A stretch of DNA of 64,000 nucleotides from Chitinophagaceae bacterium. GTDB lineage: Bacteria; Bacteroidota; Bacteroidia; Chitinophagales; Chitinophagaceae. The stretch covers positions 1 through 64,000 of the forward strand of contig JAMLGT010000006.1 of NCBI GenBank assembly GCA_023957755.1, given 5' to 3'. The notes beneath the pieces are model-generated. The model worked only from the letters and a program-made list of their open reading frames with translations, was not told the origin of the DNA and searched no databases. Made by a program: the position numbers and the translations under genes. This document shows, one piece after another, positions 27,446-35,785 of this stretch. Position 1 is the stretch's first letter. Every line of letters starts with the position of its first letter.

Positions 27446-30211
27446 TTAAAAAATATTATATCCCACGCCCACATAATACAAACCTCCAATGGTTGCATTA
27501 CCAAAACCATTTCTATAATACTGATTCAGGATATTAGTCCCACCCAGTTTTACCATCACCTTCTCCTTAGGGAATTTGTAATTCACCTGAGCATCCAATG
27601 TATGGAATGCAGGAACTATTCCGGATGCAAAATCACCCTGATAAATTACCTCATCCTGCCACTTATAGTTAATCGTGAAACCATAACGATTCTGATGGCC
27701 AAATCCTGTATTTGCCAGTGATACTCCTGCTCTGTATTTTGGCGCATTAAAGGCTGCAATAAATCCGGCAGGAACATTATCCAAATGATCGGATGAACCC
27801 TGAACTTCAAGAGTGAAATTCTTTGGGAACATATAGGTAGCACTTAAGCCAAATCCATACGTAGTAACATCATTCGCCACATTCTGAGGAACTGAATACA
27901 CGGTAACTAATGCAGGATTATTCAGGTTGGCCCTAACGGTGGCCGGATTTGAAAATACGGATGCATTATTATTTACTGACTGCGCTACCAGAGTTCTGGT
28001 GATGAAATCTTTATAAATTCCATAATAGCCGTATAAGTCTATCAACAACTTCTTATCGGCTACCAGTCCTTTGTACCCCAATTCAAACGAATTCACGGTC
28101 TCGGCCTTAAACTTCTGCAAGTTTTTAATAGTCGGGTTACCAGCAAACATATTGTCATCTATACCATACACAGGATTTGTATTAAAGTGGTAGTAGTTTC
28201 TGAAAGCCTGCACACCACCTATCAGTGCAGTACCACCACCTACTCTCAGGTTAATCCATTGCTGTTGCGTGCTTCCAAATCTGTAGGCTTGCTGGTAGGA
28301 CATCCTTATGTTGTTATCCTCCGCCACTTTAATCACAAAAGAAACCCTCGGAGTAAAGCGTCCGTCAAAATTGTCATTCTTATCATACCTGGCACTTGCG
28401 ATAATACTAAAACGTTCATTTGCAAATTTCTTTGTAGCCTGAATATAAGCGCCATATTCGTTAATAGGAATTTTGCCGGTAGAGTCTGCAAACAAAGTCC
28501 CTTCCGAATTCAGCACATACCTCTTATAATTCGCACCTACCAGAATATCAGCAAATGAACCTGTGATATCGGACAGGTTGTACTGTCCTTCCAAATTGTA
28601 TAAATCAGTCTTATCCACAAACAATCCTCCGCCCTGTGAAATTGGCACGCTTCTCACATTATCAAACAGCGTCTTAAATTCAGGGGATCCTGCGTCAGGG
28701 CGACCAATGTCCGCGACAGCGCGCGCACTGTTATGGGCTGCAATATCTGTTTGCCCACCAATCTTGGCATTGAGGAAAGCCATTGCATAAGTATAGTACC
28801 AGCCACCGGTTCCGCCACTCGGCTTCCAGGCTTCATTCAAAAGTCTGGTAGTAACGGTAGCATTGTATGATTCGCCTGCATTTTCCTGAGTAGTCCATGC
28901 TCTGAGGAACCAGTTCTTATTTACGAGTTCAGCCTTATACTGAGCTATCTTCAGGTTTAGCAAAGAATATCTGTCACTACCTGTATATACCGTGTTTCCG
29001 GTTCCAAAGTACCCTGCCACATTCAGTGTAGTCTGATTCGTTACTTTATAACTTATTTGTCCGCTAAACTTAAGGTTCATAGTATTCGGATCCAGGATAT
29101 CCTTTTCCAGATAACCGGTCCTGGATACGGGAATCGAAGCTGGCATTGCATTGATATAGGGGGCATAAAATGGAGCCGCCGCTGCAAGTGGTTTCAACAC
29201 ATTTGACATAATATCCGCAGTGGTTTCATCCCCATACACATTCACCCCATCATAGTTAGGATCTGTCTCACGGGTTCCGGCTTTGATTGCACCGGTAGTT
29301 CCGGTACGGTTATAGTTGCGATAATCATCAGCTACCCAGTCCTTCGCCTGAATCAGCTGGCCATTCAGCTTAAACGCAAACTTATCACTTACTTTCTTAG
29401 CCCATCTGAATGTCCAGTCGTAATAGGGTGAAGTCTTTCTGCTATGGTTATCAATATTCATGATTCCCTGTTTGATATCAAACGAAAATCCCTGATACTT
29501 AAATGGATCTTTACTGTTAATAATCAATGCCCCGTTCATACCACCAGGCCCATAAAGTGCTGATGAAGCTCCAGGCAACAATTCCACGCTCTCTACATCG
29601 AGTTGTGTAATACCTATCACACTACCAACAGAGAAGTTAAGACCTGGCGCCTGGTTATCCATACCATCCACAATTTGGTTCAGCCTCAGGTTACCACTTC
29701 CGTTAAATCCACGTGTACTTGGTGAAGCAAACGTAAGCGATGCATTCACCATATCCACCCCTTTCAGATTCCTGACCATGTCATAATATGAAACAGCAGT
29801 GGCATTTGTAATATCCTTTGCACTGATCCGTTCGATGGTTACGGGTGATTCCAATATTTTTGAAGGTGTACGTGTAGCAGATACTACTATTTCCTGACCT
29901 AGGGTAGCCGTTTGAAGTAACTGCACCATTACAAAGTCTGACGCACTATTTACTACCACCTGCCGGCCTTCAAAACCAACTGAAGTCACCATAAGGGTCA
30001 TTGGAAAAGCACCCTTTACTGAAAGGGAGAATTCTCCATTTTCATCGGTAAACGTTCCCTCTCCGGTGCCACTCACCGTAACTGAAACAGCCGGTACCGG
30101 CAATCCGGTAGCCGAATTATTAACCTTTCCTTTGATTACCTGCTGAGAAAATGCAGGCATAACAAACAATACTGCCATAAGCAGGAATGTTAGTTTCAAT
30201 AATCTTCTCAT
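27446..30211 (-). CDS. TonB-dependent outer-membrane receptor
   Basis: This 921-residue outer-membrane receptor takes up a ligand with energy from TonB. After a signal peptide ending AFSQQ there is a carboxypeptidase-like regulatory domain at about 24-105 (VPAVSVTVSGTGEGTFTDENG). A plug domain at about 115-235 follows (SKILESPVTIERIS, LNQIVDGMDNQAPG, VELLPGASSALYGPGGMNG). The remainder is a beta-barrel ending in the aromatic GVGYNIF. No SusD-like lipoprotein follows; the next gene encodes a FAS1 lipoprotein. The ligand is unknown: the lack of SusD argues somewhat against glycan uptake and leaves metal chelates, peptides or other cofactors. Confidence 0.93.
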   Translation of the reverse strand: MRRLLKLTFLLMAVLFVMPAFSQQVIKGKVNNSATGLPVPAVSVTVSGTGEGTFTDENGEFSLSVKGAFPMTLMVTSVGFEGRQVVVNSASDFVMVQLLQTATLGQEIVVSATRTPSKILESPVTIERISAKDITNATAVSYYDMVRNLKGVDMVNASLTFASPSTRGFNGSGNLRLNQIVDGMDNQAPGLNFSVGSVIGITQLDVESVELLPGASSALYGPGGMNGALIINSKDPFKYQGFSFDIKQGIMNIDNHSRKTSPYYDWTFRWAKKVSDKFAFKLNGQLIQAKDWVADDYRNYNRTGTTGAIKAGTRETDPNYDGVNVYGDETTADIMSNVLKPLAAAAPFYAPYINAMPASIPVSRTGYLEKDILDPNTMNLKFSGQISYKVTNQTTLNVAGYFGTGNTVYTGSDRYSLLNLKIAQYKAELVNKNWFLRAWTTQENAGESYNATVTTRLLNEAWKPSGGTGGWYYTYAMAFLNAKIGGQTDIAAHNSARAVADIGRPDAGSPEFKTLFDNVRSVPISQGGGLFVDKTDLYNLEGQYNLSDITGSFADILVGANYKRYVLNSEGTLFADSTGKIPINEYGAYIQATKKFANERFSIIASARYDKNDNFDGRFTPRVSFVIKVAEDNNIRMSYQQAYRFGSTQQQWINLRVGGGTALIGGVQAFRNYYHFNTNPVYGIDDNMFAGNPTIKNLQKFKAETVNSFELGYKGLVADKKLLIDLYGYYGIYKDFITRTLVAQSVNNNASVFSNPATVRANLNNPALVTVYSVPQNVANDVTTYGFGLSATYMFPKNFTLEVQGSSDHLDNVPAGFIAAFNAPKYRAGVSLANTGFGHQNRYGFTINYKWQDEVIYQGDFASGIVPAFHTLDAQVNYKFPKEKVMVKLGGTNILNQYYRNGFGNATIGGLYYVGVGYNIF

Positions 30212-30366
30212 AGACTGTTATTTATTTAAATTATAAGCAATTTAGGATTGTTATCGGGCTTTAAAAAATATTTCGATATAAATTTCCATACGCCCTGAAA
30301 TATCGAAAGAGGAAAATACAGGCAGGCATCATAAATATTTTGCACTTTTGCGATTCAAATCTTTCT

Positions 30367-31296
30367 ATGAATCAATTTCACTTTGACGGACAGACTTCCT
30401 TCTATAAAGGAAAAGTCAGGGACGTTTATACCATACAGGACGAGTATCTCGTAATGATTACCAGCAACAGGATTTCTGCATTTGATGTGGTATTGCCCAA
30501 ACCCATTCCATACAAGGGCCAGGTGCTGAACCGCATTGCCGCCTTTATGCTCCGGCTCACCGAAGATATTTGTCCTAACTGGTTGATGGATACTCCTGCA
30601 TCCCATGTTTCCATAGGAAAGCGCTGCACTCCATTCAAGGTAGAGATGGTGGTAAGAGGTAATCTGGTGGGTCATGCATGGCGCACCTATCACAGTGGTA
30701 AAAGAGAACTCTGTGGTGTGGCACTGCCGGACGGCATGAAAGAAAATGATTATTTCCCTAAGCCCATCATCACTCCCAGTACCAAAGCTTCCGAAGGACA
30801 TGACGAGGATATCAGCCGGGAAGAAATTATTGCACGTGGTATAGTTTCCGAAACAGATTACAAACAACTGGAGTCTTATGCGCTTGCGCTGTTTCAAAAA
30901 GGGAAGGAATATGCGCTCACCAGAGGGTTAATACTTGCAGATACCAAATATGAATTTGGCAAGTCAGGAGATCACATCTACATTATTGATGAGGTGCATA
31001 CTCCTGACAGTTCCAGATATTTCTACGCAGATCACTTTGAGGAAAATCTTGCCAAAGGTGCACACCAGAAACAACTGAGTAAGGAATTTGTAAGAGAGTG
31101 GCTGGTATCTAACAACTTTATGGGCAAAGAGGGACAATCAGTTCCTGAAATGACCGACGAATGGGTGGATACCATCAAGAATAGATATATCGAATTATAC
31201 GAAAAATTACTAGGTTCACCCTTTACTCCTGAAACACTCACAGATACTGAGGTCAAAGCCAGAATAGATAAGAGTCTTAAAAATATTATCGGATAA
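30367..31296 (+). CDS. purC: Phosphoribosylaminoimidazole-succinocarboxamide synthase
   Basis: This enzyme (309 residues from the ATG at 30367) joins CAIR and aspartate in purine synthesis. Key segments are YKGKVRDVY, ITSNRISAFDVVLPKPIPYKGQ, VEMVVRGNLVGHAWRTY, ILADTKYEFG and IIDEVHTPDSSRYF. The longer frame that begins with TTG at 30340 lacks similarity and overlaps likely promoter sequence, so the ATG is preferred. A bidirectional terminator separates it from the convergent cytochrome gene. Confidence 0.97.
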   Translation: MNQFHFDGQTSFYKGKVRDVYTIQDEYLVMITSNRISAFDVVLPKPIPYKGQVLNRIAAFMLRLTEDICPNWLMDTPASHVSIGKRCTPFKVEMVVRGNLVGHAWRTYHSGKRELCGVALPDGMKENDYFPKPIITPSTKASEGHDEDISREEIIARGIVSETDYKQLESYALALFQKGKEYALTRGLILADTKYEFGKSGDHIYIIDEVHTPDSSRYFYADHFEENLAKGAHQKQLSKEFVREWLVSNNFMGKEGQSVPEMTDEWVDTIKNRYIELYEKLLGSPFTPETLTDTEVKARIDKSLKNIIG

Positions 31297-31312
31297 TGTC
31301 AATCCAAAACAA

Positions 31313-31349
31313 AAAAGCGGAAATACTTTTAAAAAGCACTTCCGCTTTT
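31313..31349. terminator. Bidirectional terminator between purC and the cytochrome gene
   Basis: Perfect 10-bp arms AAAAGCGGAA (31313-31322) and TTCCGCTTTT (31340-31349) enclose a 17-nt loop. The A-rich and T-rich ends give a U-tract on both strands, fitting the convergent genes on either side. Confidence 0.85.
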
Positions 31350-31366
31350 GTATATCACCCGTAAAA

Positions 31367-31816
31367 TTAATGCTCTCGTGCCGGAGGAATATTTACCGGA
31401 TGTGCATCACCTTTATGACAGGTGTAGCATGTTACATATTTCAGCATATACTGCACTGAAGAAGTATCTGCGGCTGCAGATGTACCATGCCCCATTTCCT
31501 CTTCAATCTCAGAGAAATGATTTTTATTGATATCAATCGACATCAGCATCATCTTGCGCGCAATTAATTTTTCCGGTTTTGCATCACTCGAAAAATCCGT
31601 TCTTTTAGTTGCCTCATCGCGCACATGACAGAAACTACATCTTACTCCTAATGAAGCTGTAAAATGCTGCATCACGCTATCCAACCCATCTTTAGTAATA
31701 TCCTGAGGCAGAATGTGAAGATTTTTAAATCTCGGCTGATTGGCAGAGGTAAAAGCCTGTAGCCCGAATATAGAGACTACAAGTACAAGCACGGTTAAAA
31801 AACTTTTATTCATCAT
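31367..31816 (-). CDS. Periplasmic diheme c-type cytochrome
   Basis: This 149-residue exported protein has a signal peptide (MMNKSFLTVLVLVVSIFGLQAFTSA) and two CxxCH heme-attachment motifs, CSFCH near residue 59 and CYTCH near residue 133. The spacing and surrounding sequence (LHILPQDITKDGLDSVMQHFTASLGVRC, KYVTCYTCHKGDAHP) resemble the short relatives of the photosynthetic reaction-centre cytochrome c subunit found in many non-phototrophic Bacteroidota. A role in periplasmic electron transfer is likely. Partners are not encoded nearby. Confidence 0.88.
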   Translation of the reverse strand: MMNKSFLTVLVLVVSIFGLQAFTSANQPRFKNLHILPQDITKDGLDSVMQHFTASLGVRCSFCHVRDEATKRTDFSSDAKPEKLIARKMMLMSIDINKNHFSEIEEEMGHGTSAAADTSSVQYMLKYVTCYTCHKGDAHPVNIPPAREH

Positions 31817-32117
31817 TTCAAATTATTTGAGCGAATTTATTAAATAAATATTTCGGAAAAGATAAATTTATGGCCAGCGGCCCGGCTTCCAATATCCGTA
31901 AATGCATTCATTGGCTCTGAGAGTCCAAAAAATCTTGAACAAAAAAATTAAAGAAGAAGATACAGGAACTCAAAAAGCAGAAGCCACTTTGGCTAAACTA
32001 TATGGTAGAATTAACTTTTTCAACTCAGTGTGAATAACTAAATTCGACAAAGTAAAATCGAGAAGATATTTTCAATCCATCAAAACCCTTTTAAACTACT
32101 CTTAAAACTAACCTGTA
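31817..32117. other. Intergenic, 301 bp
   Basis: This AT-rich spacer separates the divergent cytochrome and phoH genes and should hold both promoters. A 32-codon open frame from a TTG near 31935 ends at a TGA near 32033. It has no start signal or recognisable similarity and I do not call it. No RNA gene or strong hairpin is seen. Confidence 0.4.
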
Positions 32118-33101
32118 TTGACTGACGTTATCATTAATCTGGAGACCATCAACCCAATTGATTTCTTTGGAGTAAACAACAGCAAGCTCGACATTCTTAA
32201 GAAAAAATTCCCCCGACTGAAAATTCTCAGCAGGGGTACACAGCTAAAACTCAGTGGTACTCCTGAGCAAATTGCGGCTGCGAAAGAAAAAATCAGGCTA
32301 GCTGTACAATACCTTGAACGAAACGGCCACATGAGCGACAATTACATGGAACAAATACTGGGTGGGGATGACGAAACAGTTATCGACCACTTTATGGATC
32401 GCAACCCTAACGAAGTGCTGGTATTTGGACCTAACGGAAAAACAGTCAGAGCCCGTACTCCCAACCAGAAGAAAATGGTTCAGGCGTTGGACGGAAACGA
32501 TATCGTATTTGCCATCGGCCCGGCTGGGACAGGTAAAACATACACAGCGGTAGCACTCGCCGTGAGAGCATTAAAGAACAAACAGGTAAAGAAGATAATC
32601 CTCACCCGTCCGGCAGTGGAGGCAGGCGAAAGCCTTGGGTTCCTGCCCGGCGACCTGAAGGAAAAGATAGATCCTTACCTGCGTCCGCTATATGATGCGC
32701 TTGACGATATGATTCCGGCAGACAAACTGGGATACTATATGACCACGCGCACTATAGAAATAGCTCCATTGGCCTACATGCGCGGCAGAACGCTGGATAA
32801 TGCCTTTATCATTCTGGATGAGGCTCAAAACGCCACCGATCTGCAACTGAAAATGTTCCTGACCAGAATCGGAGCTAATGCCAAGGCAATTATTACAGGC
32901 GACGTATCCCAGATAGACCTGCCTCCAAAAGTGAGAAGCGGCCTCGAAAAATCCGTAAGAATCCTGAGGCACATCGATGGCATCGGACATATAGAACTGG
33001 ATGAAGAAGATGTGGTAAGGCACAAACTGGTGAAACAAATCATCAAAGCCTACGAAAAAGAAGCGGCTCACGAGAAAGAAAGGCATCATCCTGAAAAGTA
33101 A
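32118..33101 (+). CDS. PhoH-family ATPase (PhoH-like)
   Basis: This 327-residue P-loop protein has an N-terminal KH-like/PhoH-associated region (IINLETINPIDFFGVNNSKL, FPRLKILSRGTQLKLSG). The ATPase domain carries Walker A GPAGTGKT and Walker B FIILDEAQN, and also RTLDNAF and TGDVSQIDLP. The family is linked to RNA metabolism and phosphate stress, with no settled function. The start appears to be the TTG at 32118: the conserved N-terminus begins there and no ATG precedes it in frame. The C-terminus is charged. Confidence 0.92.
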   Translation: MTDVIINLETINPIDFFGVNNSKLDILKKKFPRLKILSRGTQLKLSGTPEQIAAAKEKIRLAVQYLERNGHMSDNYMEQILGGDDETVIDHFMDRNPNEVLVFGPNGKTVRARTPNQKKMVQALDGNDIVFAIGPAGTGKTYTAVALAVRALKNKQVKKIILTRPAVEAGESLGFLPGDLKEKIDPYLRPLYDALDDMIPADKLGYYMTTRTIEIAPLAYMRGRTLDNAFIILDEAQNATDLQLKMFLTRIGANAKAIITGDVSQIDLPPKVRSGLEKSVRILRHIDGIGHIELDEEDVVRHKLVKQIIKAYEKEAAHEKERHHPEK

Positions 33102-33245
33102 GCTTATCCGCCCTGCACCAGGTGCCGGAACCTGAAGCACATCTATCTTGCCGACAAGCATTTGGATGATTGGATATATTTTATGCTTATTCTCCAATAC
33201 CAAAAGAAATTAAAAACTACTTTTGTCCTCCAAAACATATTAAAA

Positions 33246-33875
33246 ATGAAGAAGCTTCTGATTTTTGCTCCTGCACTTTTATTTATCCTTGGCGCCTGTA
33301 ACTCTCTCCAATCAGGCAAAAGCCCAAGTGAGGTATTGGCTGCTTTCTTTGATGCTATTTCTCAAAAAAACATTCCTGAAGCTAAGAAACTGGTGACTCA
33401 GGATAGCGAAGGAATGATCAGTATGATGGAACTCAGTCTGCGTGGACTGGATACACCTGATAGCAGCATGGACCAATTTAACAAAGACAAAATCAAAATT
33501 GGCGATACCAGGATTGATGGTGACAATGCTACCGTATCGGTTACTGAGAAAGCATCCGGTGAAGCCATCAACTTTTATCTCAAAAAAGAATCAGGCCAGT
33601 GGAAAGTAGCCTTTGACATGGCTACACTTCTGAAAATGGCAAAGGATAAGATGGGAGAGAAAGGAGTGATACCTGACTCCACTGCTACCAAAGCTTTGCA
33701 GGAAGGAATCGACAAACTCGGTGGTTCGATGGACTCTCTCAATGAGATGATGAAGAATATAGATCCCAAGAAAATCGATCAAGCCGCAAAATTACTGGAC
33801 AGCATTTCTAAAAACATTCCTGCAGATAAGATGAAGGAGGTACAAGATGCAATAAAGAAAATGCAGCAACAATAA
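33246..33875 (+). CDS. DUF4878-type lipoprotein
   Basis: This 209-residue lipoprotein starts at the ATG at 33246; the longer frame from 33162 has no signal sequence. Lipobox is LGAC. The mature N-terminus SPSEVLAAFFDAISQKNIPEAKKLVTQ and the later ATVSVTEKASGEAINFYLKKESGQWKV are typical of the DUF4878/NTF2-like lipoprotein group. The C-terminal ~75 residues form a predicted helical, Asp/Lys/Met-rich extension. Function is unknown. A second, shorter relative follows 13 bp downstream. Confidence 0.78.
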   Translation: MKKLLIFAPALLFILGACNSLQSGKSPSEVLAAFFDAISQKNIPEAKKLVTQDSEGMISMMELSLRGLDTPDSSMDQFNKDKIKIGDTRIDGDNATVSVTEKASGEAINFYLKKESGQWKVAFDMATLLKMAKDKMGEKGVIPDSTATKALQEGIDKLGGSMDSLNEMMKNIDPKKIDQAAKLLDSISKNIPADKMKEVQDAIKKMQQQ

Positions 33876-33888
33876 ATGACAGGAAAAA

Positions 33889-34290
33889 ATGAAAAAGTTT
33901 TTAATAATTATAACCGGTATAATTTTTCTCACATCATGCAAGGATGAAAATATTGATAGAAGTGACCCACTATCCAGCGGACGGGGATTCATAGAGGCTT
34001 CTCTGAAAGGTGACTATGTAAAAGCCGAAAAATTCATACTGGAAGACAGCACCAACAATCAATACCTCGACAGGTATAAAGAATTTACAGCCGGATTGTC
34101 TCCCTCAGAGCGTGAAAATTATCGCGACGCAGATATCATCATTGACAGTACAAAAACTCTCAATGACTCCACTGAGCTCATATACTATAAGAATACTTAT
34201 AAGAAGGAACCCACCAAACTCAAACTGACTAAACACGGAGAGGAGTGGCTGGTCGACTTCAAGTACACTTTCATTGACGACTCCGAATAA
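33889..34290 (+). CDS. Small DUF4878-like lipoprotein
   Basis: This 133-residue lipoprotein has lipobox LTSC. Its core resembles that of the previous gene: SSGRGFIEASLKGDYVKAEKFIL, then ELIYYKNTYKKEPTKLKLTKHGEEWLVDFKYTF. It starts 13 bp after its neighbour, so the pair is likely an operon born by tandem duplication followed by loss of the C-terminal extension. The function is unknown. fluC follows 26 bp later. Confidence 0.75.
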   Translation: MKKFLIIITGIIFLTSCKDENIDRSDPLSSGRGFIEASLKGDYVKAEKFILEDSTNNQYLDRYKEFTAGLSPSERENYRDADIIIDSTKTLNDSTELIYYKNTYKKEPTKLKLTKHGEEWLVDFKYTFIDDSE

Positions 34291-34316
34291 TATGTATTAA
34301 TGCATAATCACGTTTA

Positions 34317-34688
34317 ATGTTTAAACTGATTTTACTTGCAGGAGCAGGAAGTTTTTTAGGAGGTGCTACACGCTTTGCAATCGGTATCCCTTTTCAAAAT
34401 AAATCACTGTTTTATTTCCCACATGGCACATTGATCGTAAACCTGCTTGGATGTTTCCTGATTGGCGTGCTTTACACTTTTGCTGAAAAAGGGAGCATCA
34501 ATACTGAATGGAGGACATTTTTCATAGCAGGAGTGCTGGGCGGATTTACTACCTTCTCTGCATTTAGTGCAGAAACCATTGAATTGTTCAGAAACGGATT
34601 GGCACTTCGCAGTTTACTCTATGCAGGCATCAGTGTGTTCGGTGGACTTGCAGCTACAGCACTGGGGATTTATCTATTTGGCAGGTAA
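34317..34688 (+). CDS. fluC: Fluoride ion channel FluC (CrcB)
   Basis: This 123-residue membrane protein with four helices exports fluoride as a dual-topology dimer. Conserved elements are GSFLGGATRFAIG, the pore Asn in VNLLGCFLIG, FFIAGVLGGFTTFSAFSAE (the TTFS phenylalanine track and Na site) and a final small-residue helix. I see no fluoride riboswitch upstream; the gene follows the lipoprotein pair closely. Confidence 0.93.
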   Translation: MFKLILLAGAGSFLGGATRFAIGIPFQNKSLFYFPHGTLIVNLLGCFLIGVLYTFAEKGSINTEWRTFFIAGVLGGFTTFSAFSAETIELFRNGLALRSLLYAGISVFGGLAATALGIYLFGR

Positions 34689-34694
34689 GCAATT

Positions 34695-35693
34695 TCACAT
34701 CGTACCAATACGATGTTTACGATCGCGCACTATATTATCCACTGTCCACACAATCTTTTTCTCCATTGGGTGTTTGCGCACGTGACAATTCACCTTACTG
34801 CAAATTCTACAACTGTAATCCATACACGGATCAGTATGGACAAACATTTCAACAGAAGTCCCAAATTCTTCTTCAATTACATTTCTCAGTCTGGTCATCT
34901 CTTCATGGGCTTCCCTCACATTCAGGTACCAGGGAACTGTCAGGTGGCAGTCGCAGTGTAATGTGCTGCCATACCGAATCACCCTCATATTGTGCAAATC
35001 AATCCAGTTTTCATTTCTTTTCTCGTTCAACAGTGCCACCATTCGTGCAAGCAATTTCTCATCAGCCTCGTCCATCATACCTCCAATGCTCACTCGCATC
35101 ATCCGAATCCCTGTGATAACGATAAACAAGGCAGCAAGGATTGCCACCACACCGTCCAGATGCTTTATTCCGGTCACCTTAATCAGGATCAGTCCCAGAA
35201 TGATTGCCAGGGTGGAGTAAGTATCAGTCTTTAGGTGCTTTCCGGCAGCCACCAATTGCAGGGATTGGTTTTTTTTGCCTTTCAACTCACAATAATATCC
35301 TACTGCAAAGTTCACTACGGCAGTAGCCGCCATCAGGAAAATTCCAATGGTTAATTCACCAAGAGATTCCGGATAAAAGAAACTTTTGATGGCATGGTAG
35401 ATAATATATAACCCGGCCAGGAGAATAAAAAAAGACTCAAAGGCAGCAGAAAGAAACTCTGCTTTGCCATGTCCATAAGGATGGTCATAGTCCCTTGGCT
35501 TTGACGCCAGTGACAAGCTATACAACCCAATAGCGCCCGCCAGCACATTTACAATGCTTTCCAGCGCATCTGAAAGAATCGCCAGAGAATTGGTATAAAA
35601 CCACGCGATAATCTTCACACTGAATAGCACCACGGCAAGCAAGAGCACTAAACGCTGAATGCTGATATTTTCTTTATGAGGTTCCAGTGCCAT
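34695..35693 (-). CDS. Cation diffusion facilitator family transporter
   Basis: This 332-residue CDF protein exports divalent metals (Zn, Co, Mn or Fe) against protons. There are six helices with the site residues SDALESIVN (TM2) and HLDGVVAILA (TM5), DHPYGHGKAEFLS in the loop, and a cytoplasmic C-terminal metal-binding domain (HNMRVIRYGSTLHCDCHLTVPW). The C-terminus is extended by a Cys-rich tail (MDYSCRICSKVNCHVRKHP) that could be an extra metal-sensing or zinc-binding site. It converges on fluC with a 6-bp gap. Confidence 0.92.
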   Translation of the reverse strand: MALEPHKENISIQRLVLLLAVVLFSVKIIAWFYTNSLAILSDALESIVNVLAGAIGLYSLSLASKPRDYDHPYGHGKAEFLSAAFESFFILLAGLYIIYHAIKSFFYPESLGELTIGIFLMAATAVVNFAVGYYCELKGKKNQSLQLVAAGKHLKTDTYSTLAIILGLILIKVTGIKHLDGVVAILAALFIVITGIRMMRVSIGGMMDEADEKLLARMVALLNEKRNENWIDLHNMRVIRYGSTLHCDCHLTVPWYLNVREAHEEMTRLRNVIEEEFGTSVEMFVHTDPCMDYSCRICSKVNCHVRKHPMEKKIVWTVDNIVRDRKHRIGTM

Positions 35694-35772
35694 TAAGACG
35701 GGCGTTTAAAATATAATTCCACACTTCACAAACCTTTCACCAAATTTTTCATAACAAATATAGGCTATGGAA

Positions 35773-35780
35773 TATATTTG
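35773..35780 (+). promoter_or_regulatory. -7 box (TATATTTG) directly before a GTG start
   Basis: TATATTTG is an exact TAnnTTTG match and ends only 5 bp before the GTG start of the permease gene. If used in the normal way, transcription would begin within a few bases of the start codon and give a leaderless or near-leaderless mRNA. Confidence 0.45.
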
Positions 35781-35785
35781 CTTTA

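Noticed and set aside
31935-32033. Small TTG-initiated open frame of 32 codons upstream of the phoH-type gene
   Set aside because: No start signal and no recognisable similarity; the base composition is that of AT-rich spacer.
34200-34316. Possible fluoride riboswitch before fluC
   Set aside because: The 26-bp gap holds no aptamer-like structure, and the gene is tightly linked to the preceding lipoprotein gene.
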